From assembly GCA_003354055.1 (NCBI GenBank), contig PIVQ01000392.1, positions 1 to 6,802 on the forward strand: a DNA stretch of 6,802 nucleotides, read 5' to 3'. Positions 6,119-6,802 of the stretch are shown in pieces. The notes under the pieces were generated by a model. The model was given only the letters and a program-made list of their open reading frames with translations, was not told where the DNA came from and ran no database searches. The DNA comes from Desulfobacteraceae bacterium. Lineage in GTDB: Bacteria > Desulfobacterota > Desulfobacteria > Desulfobacterales > Desulfobacteraceae. The position numbers and the translations under genes were made by a program. Numbering within the stretch: the stretch's first letter is position 1; every line of letters starts with the position of its first letter.

Positions 6119-6802
6119 AGAGATTCAAAAACTGAAAGACAAGGCCGTGCAGATCCGAAAGGATATCATCGACACCACCGTGGCAGCAGGGGGCGCTCAC
6201 ATCGGCGGAGCCCTGAGCATGGTGGAGATCATGACCATCCTTTATTATAAGTACCTCAAAGTCAGACCGGACCAGCCGGACTGGAAAGACCGGGACCGGG
6301 TGGTCGTCAGCAAAGGGCATGCCGGTGTGGGGGTGGCATCGGTGCTGGCAAACAAGGGCTATTTCCCCAAAGAGGCCCTTTCCACCTTTAACCAGTTCAA
6401 ATCCAGATTCGGTATGCATCTGGACAGCCTGAAGGTGGACGGGGTGGATGTTTCCACCGGCTCTCTGGGGCACGGACTGCCCATGGCAGTAGGATTGGCC
6501 CTTGGCGCCAGACTCCAGAAGAAACCATGGACAACCTATTGCATCCTGGGAGACGGGGAATGCAACGAAGGCTCGGTATGGGAAGCGGCCATGTCTGCCA
6601 GCCACTACAACATTACCAATATGATCACCTTTGTGGACCGGAACAGACTGATGATCGACGGTGGCACCGAAGAGATCATGGGGATTGAGCCCTTTGCAGA
6701 CAAGTGGACGGCCTTCGGCTTTATTGTGAAGGAGGTGGACGGCCATGACTTCACCGCCCTGGCAGATGCTCTGGATTTTGCCCTGGACCAGACGAGTGCC
6801 CC
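6102..6802 (+). CDS. Transketolase, N-terminal (ThDP-binding) subunit, partial
   Basis: This gene runs off the right edge; 233 codons are present. It matches the N-terminal half of transketolase, which binds thiamine diphosphate and Mg. Residues His33 (GGAHIGG), His73 (SKGHA), GSLGHG at 120-125, and the cofactor motif GDGE at 150-153 with N181 are all in place. The start is set by AAGGAG at 6090-6095, 6 bases before the ATG, inside the DUF362 gene. The short N-terminus, without extensions, resembles the small subunit of split two-gene transketolases, so a C-terminal subunit gene probably follows outside the window; this is inference. Split enzymes transfer two-carbon ketol units between sugars, and some act on specialised sugars, so the pathway is open. 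The reading frame stays open to the window end without a stop. Confidence 0.9.
   Translation, partial: MPITDEEIQKLKDKAVQIRKDIIDTTVAAGGAHIGGALSMVEIMTILYYKYLKVRPDQPDWKDRDRVVVSKGHAGVGVASVLANKGYFPKEALSTFNQFKSRFGMHLDSLKVDGVDVSTGSLGHGLPMAVGLALGARLQKKPWTTYCILGDGECNEGSVWEAAMSASHYNITNMITFVDRNRLMIDGGTEEIMGIEPFADKWTAFGFIVKEVDGHDFTALADALDFALDQTSA

Noticed and set aside
6051..6746. Long open frame (231 codons) on the minus strand opposite the transketolase gene
   Set aside because: It lies fully antisense to a gene with clear transketolase motifs, is rich in His, Gly and Pro, and shows no recognisable domain; it is a reading-frame shadow.

Overview
This is a bacterial chromosomal window with two divergent gene clusters: three genes on the minus strand (218-3687) and at least three on the plus strand (3903 to the right edge). 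They are separated by a 215-base intergenic region that holds the only convincing regulatory signals. Protein style, moderate GC and gene content (a KDSR-like SDR, a DUF362 protein, a split transketolase and a GGDEF protein) suggest a Desulfobacterota bacterium, perhaps an anaerobic Desulfobacterales-type sulfate reducer. That assignment is inference from general resemblance; no marker gene settles it.

The minus-strand cluster reads truA, then a soluble diguanylate cyclase, then a patatin-like phospholipase. The gaps are 12 and 2 bases, so it is very probably one transcript. truA encodes a tRNA pseudouridine synthase A with an altered active-site loop. The diguanylate cyclase starts at a TTG codon behind a strong Shine-Dalgarno sequence that overlaps the truA stop. 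It has an intact GGDEF motif and an intact RxxD product-inhibition site. The patatin protein has a complete Ser-Asp dyad. Bases 1-217, downstream of this cluster, show no convincing gene but several short inverted repeats.

The plus-strand cluster reads SDR oxidoreductase, DUF362 protein, then the N-terminal subunit of a split transketolase, which runs off the right edge. The first two overlap by 4 bases (ATGA) and the next two by 17 bases, so tight co-translation is likely. Upstream sits a TTGACA -35 box and a 22-bp near-ideal palindrome (9-bp arms, 4-bp centre) over the core promoter. This looks like the operator of a dimeric repressor, possibly TetR-type. The palindrome's AAATAAAC core is repeated once 38 bases upstream.

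The strongest candidate for something undescribed is the plus-strand operon. It couples an NADP(H)-type reductase, a DUF362 protein with an atypical C-terminal cysteine set in place of the usual ferredoxin motif, and a ThDP-dependent ketol-transfer enzyme, under one palindromic operator. Its substrate cannot be read from this sequence. No tRNA, rRNA, CRISPR array, insertion sequence or phage gene was seen.
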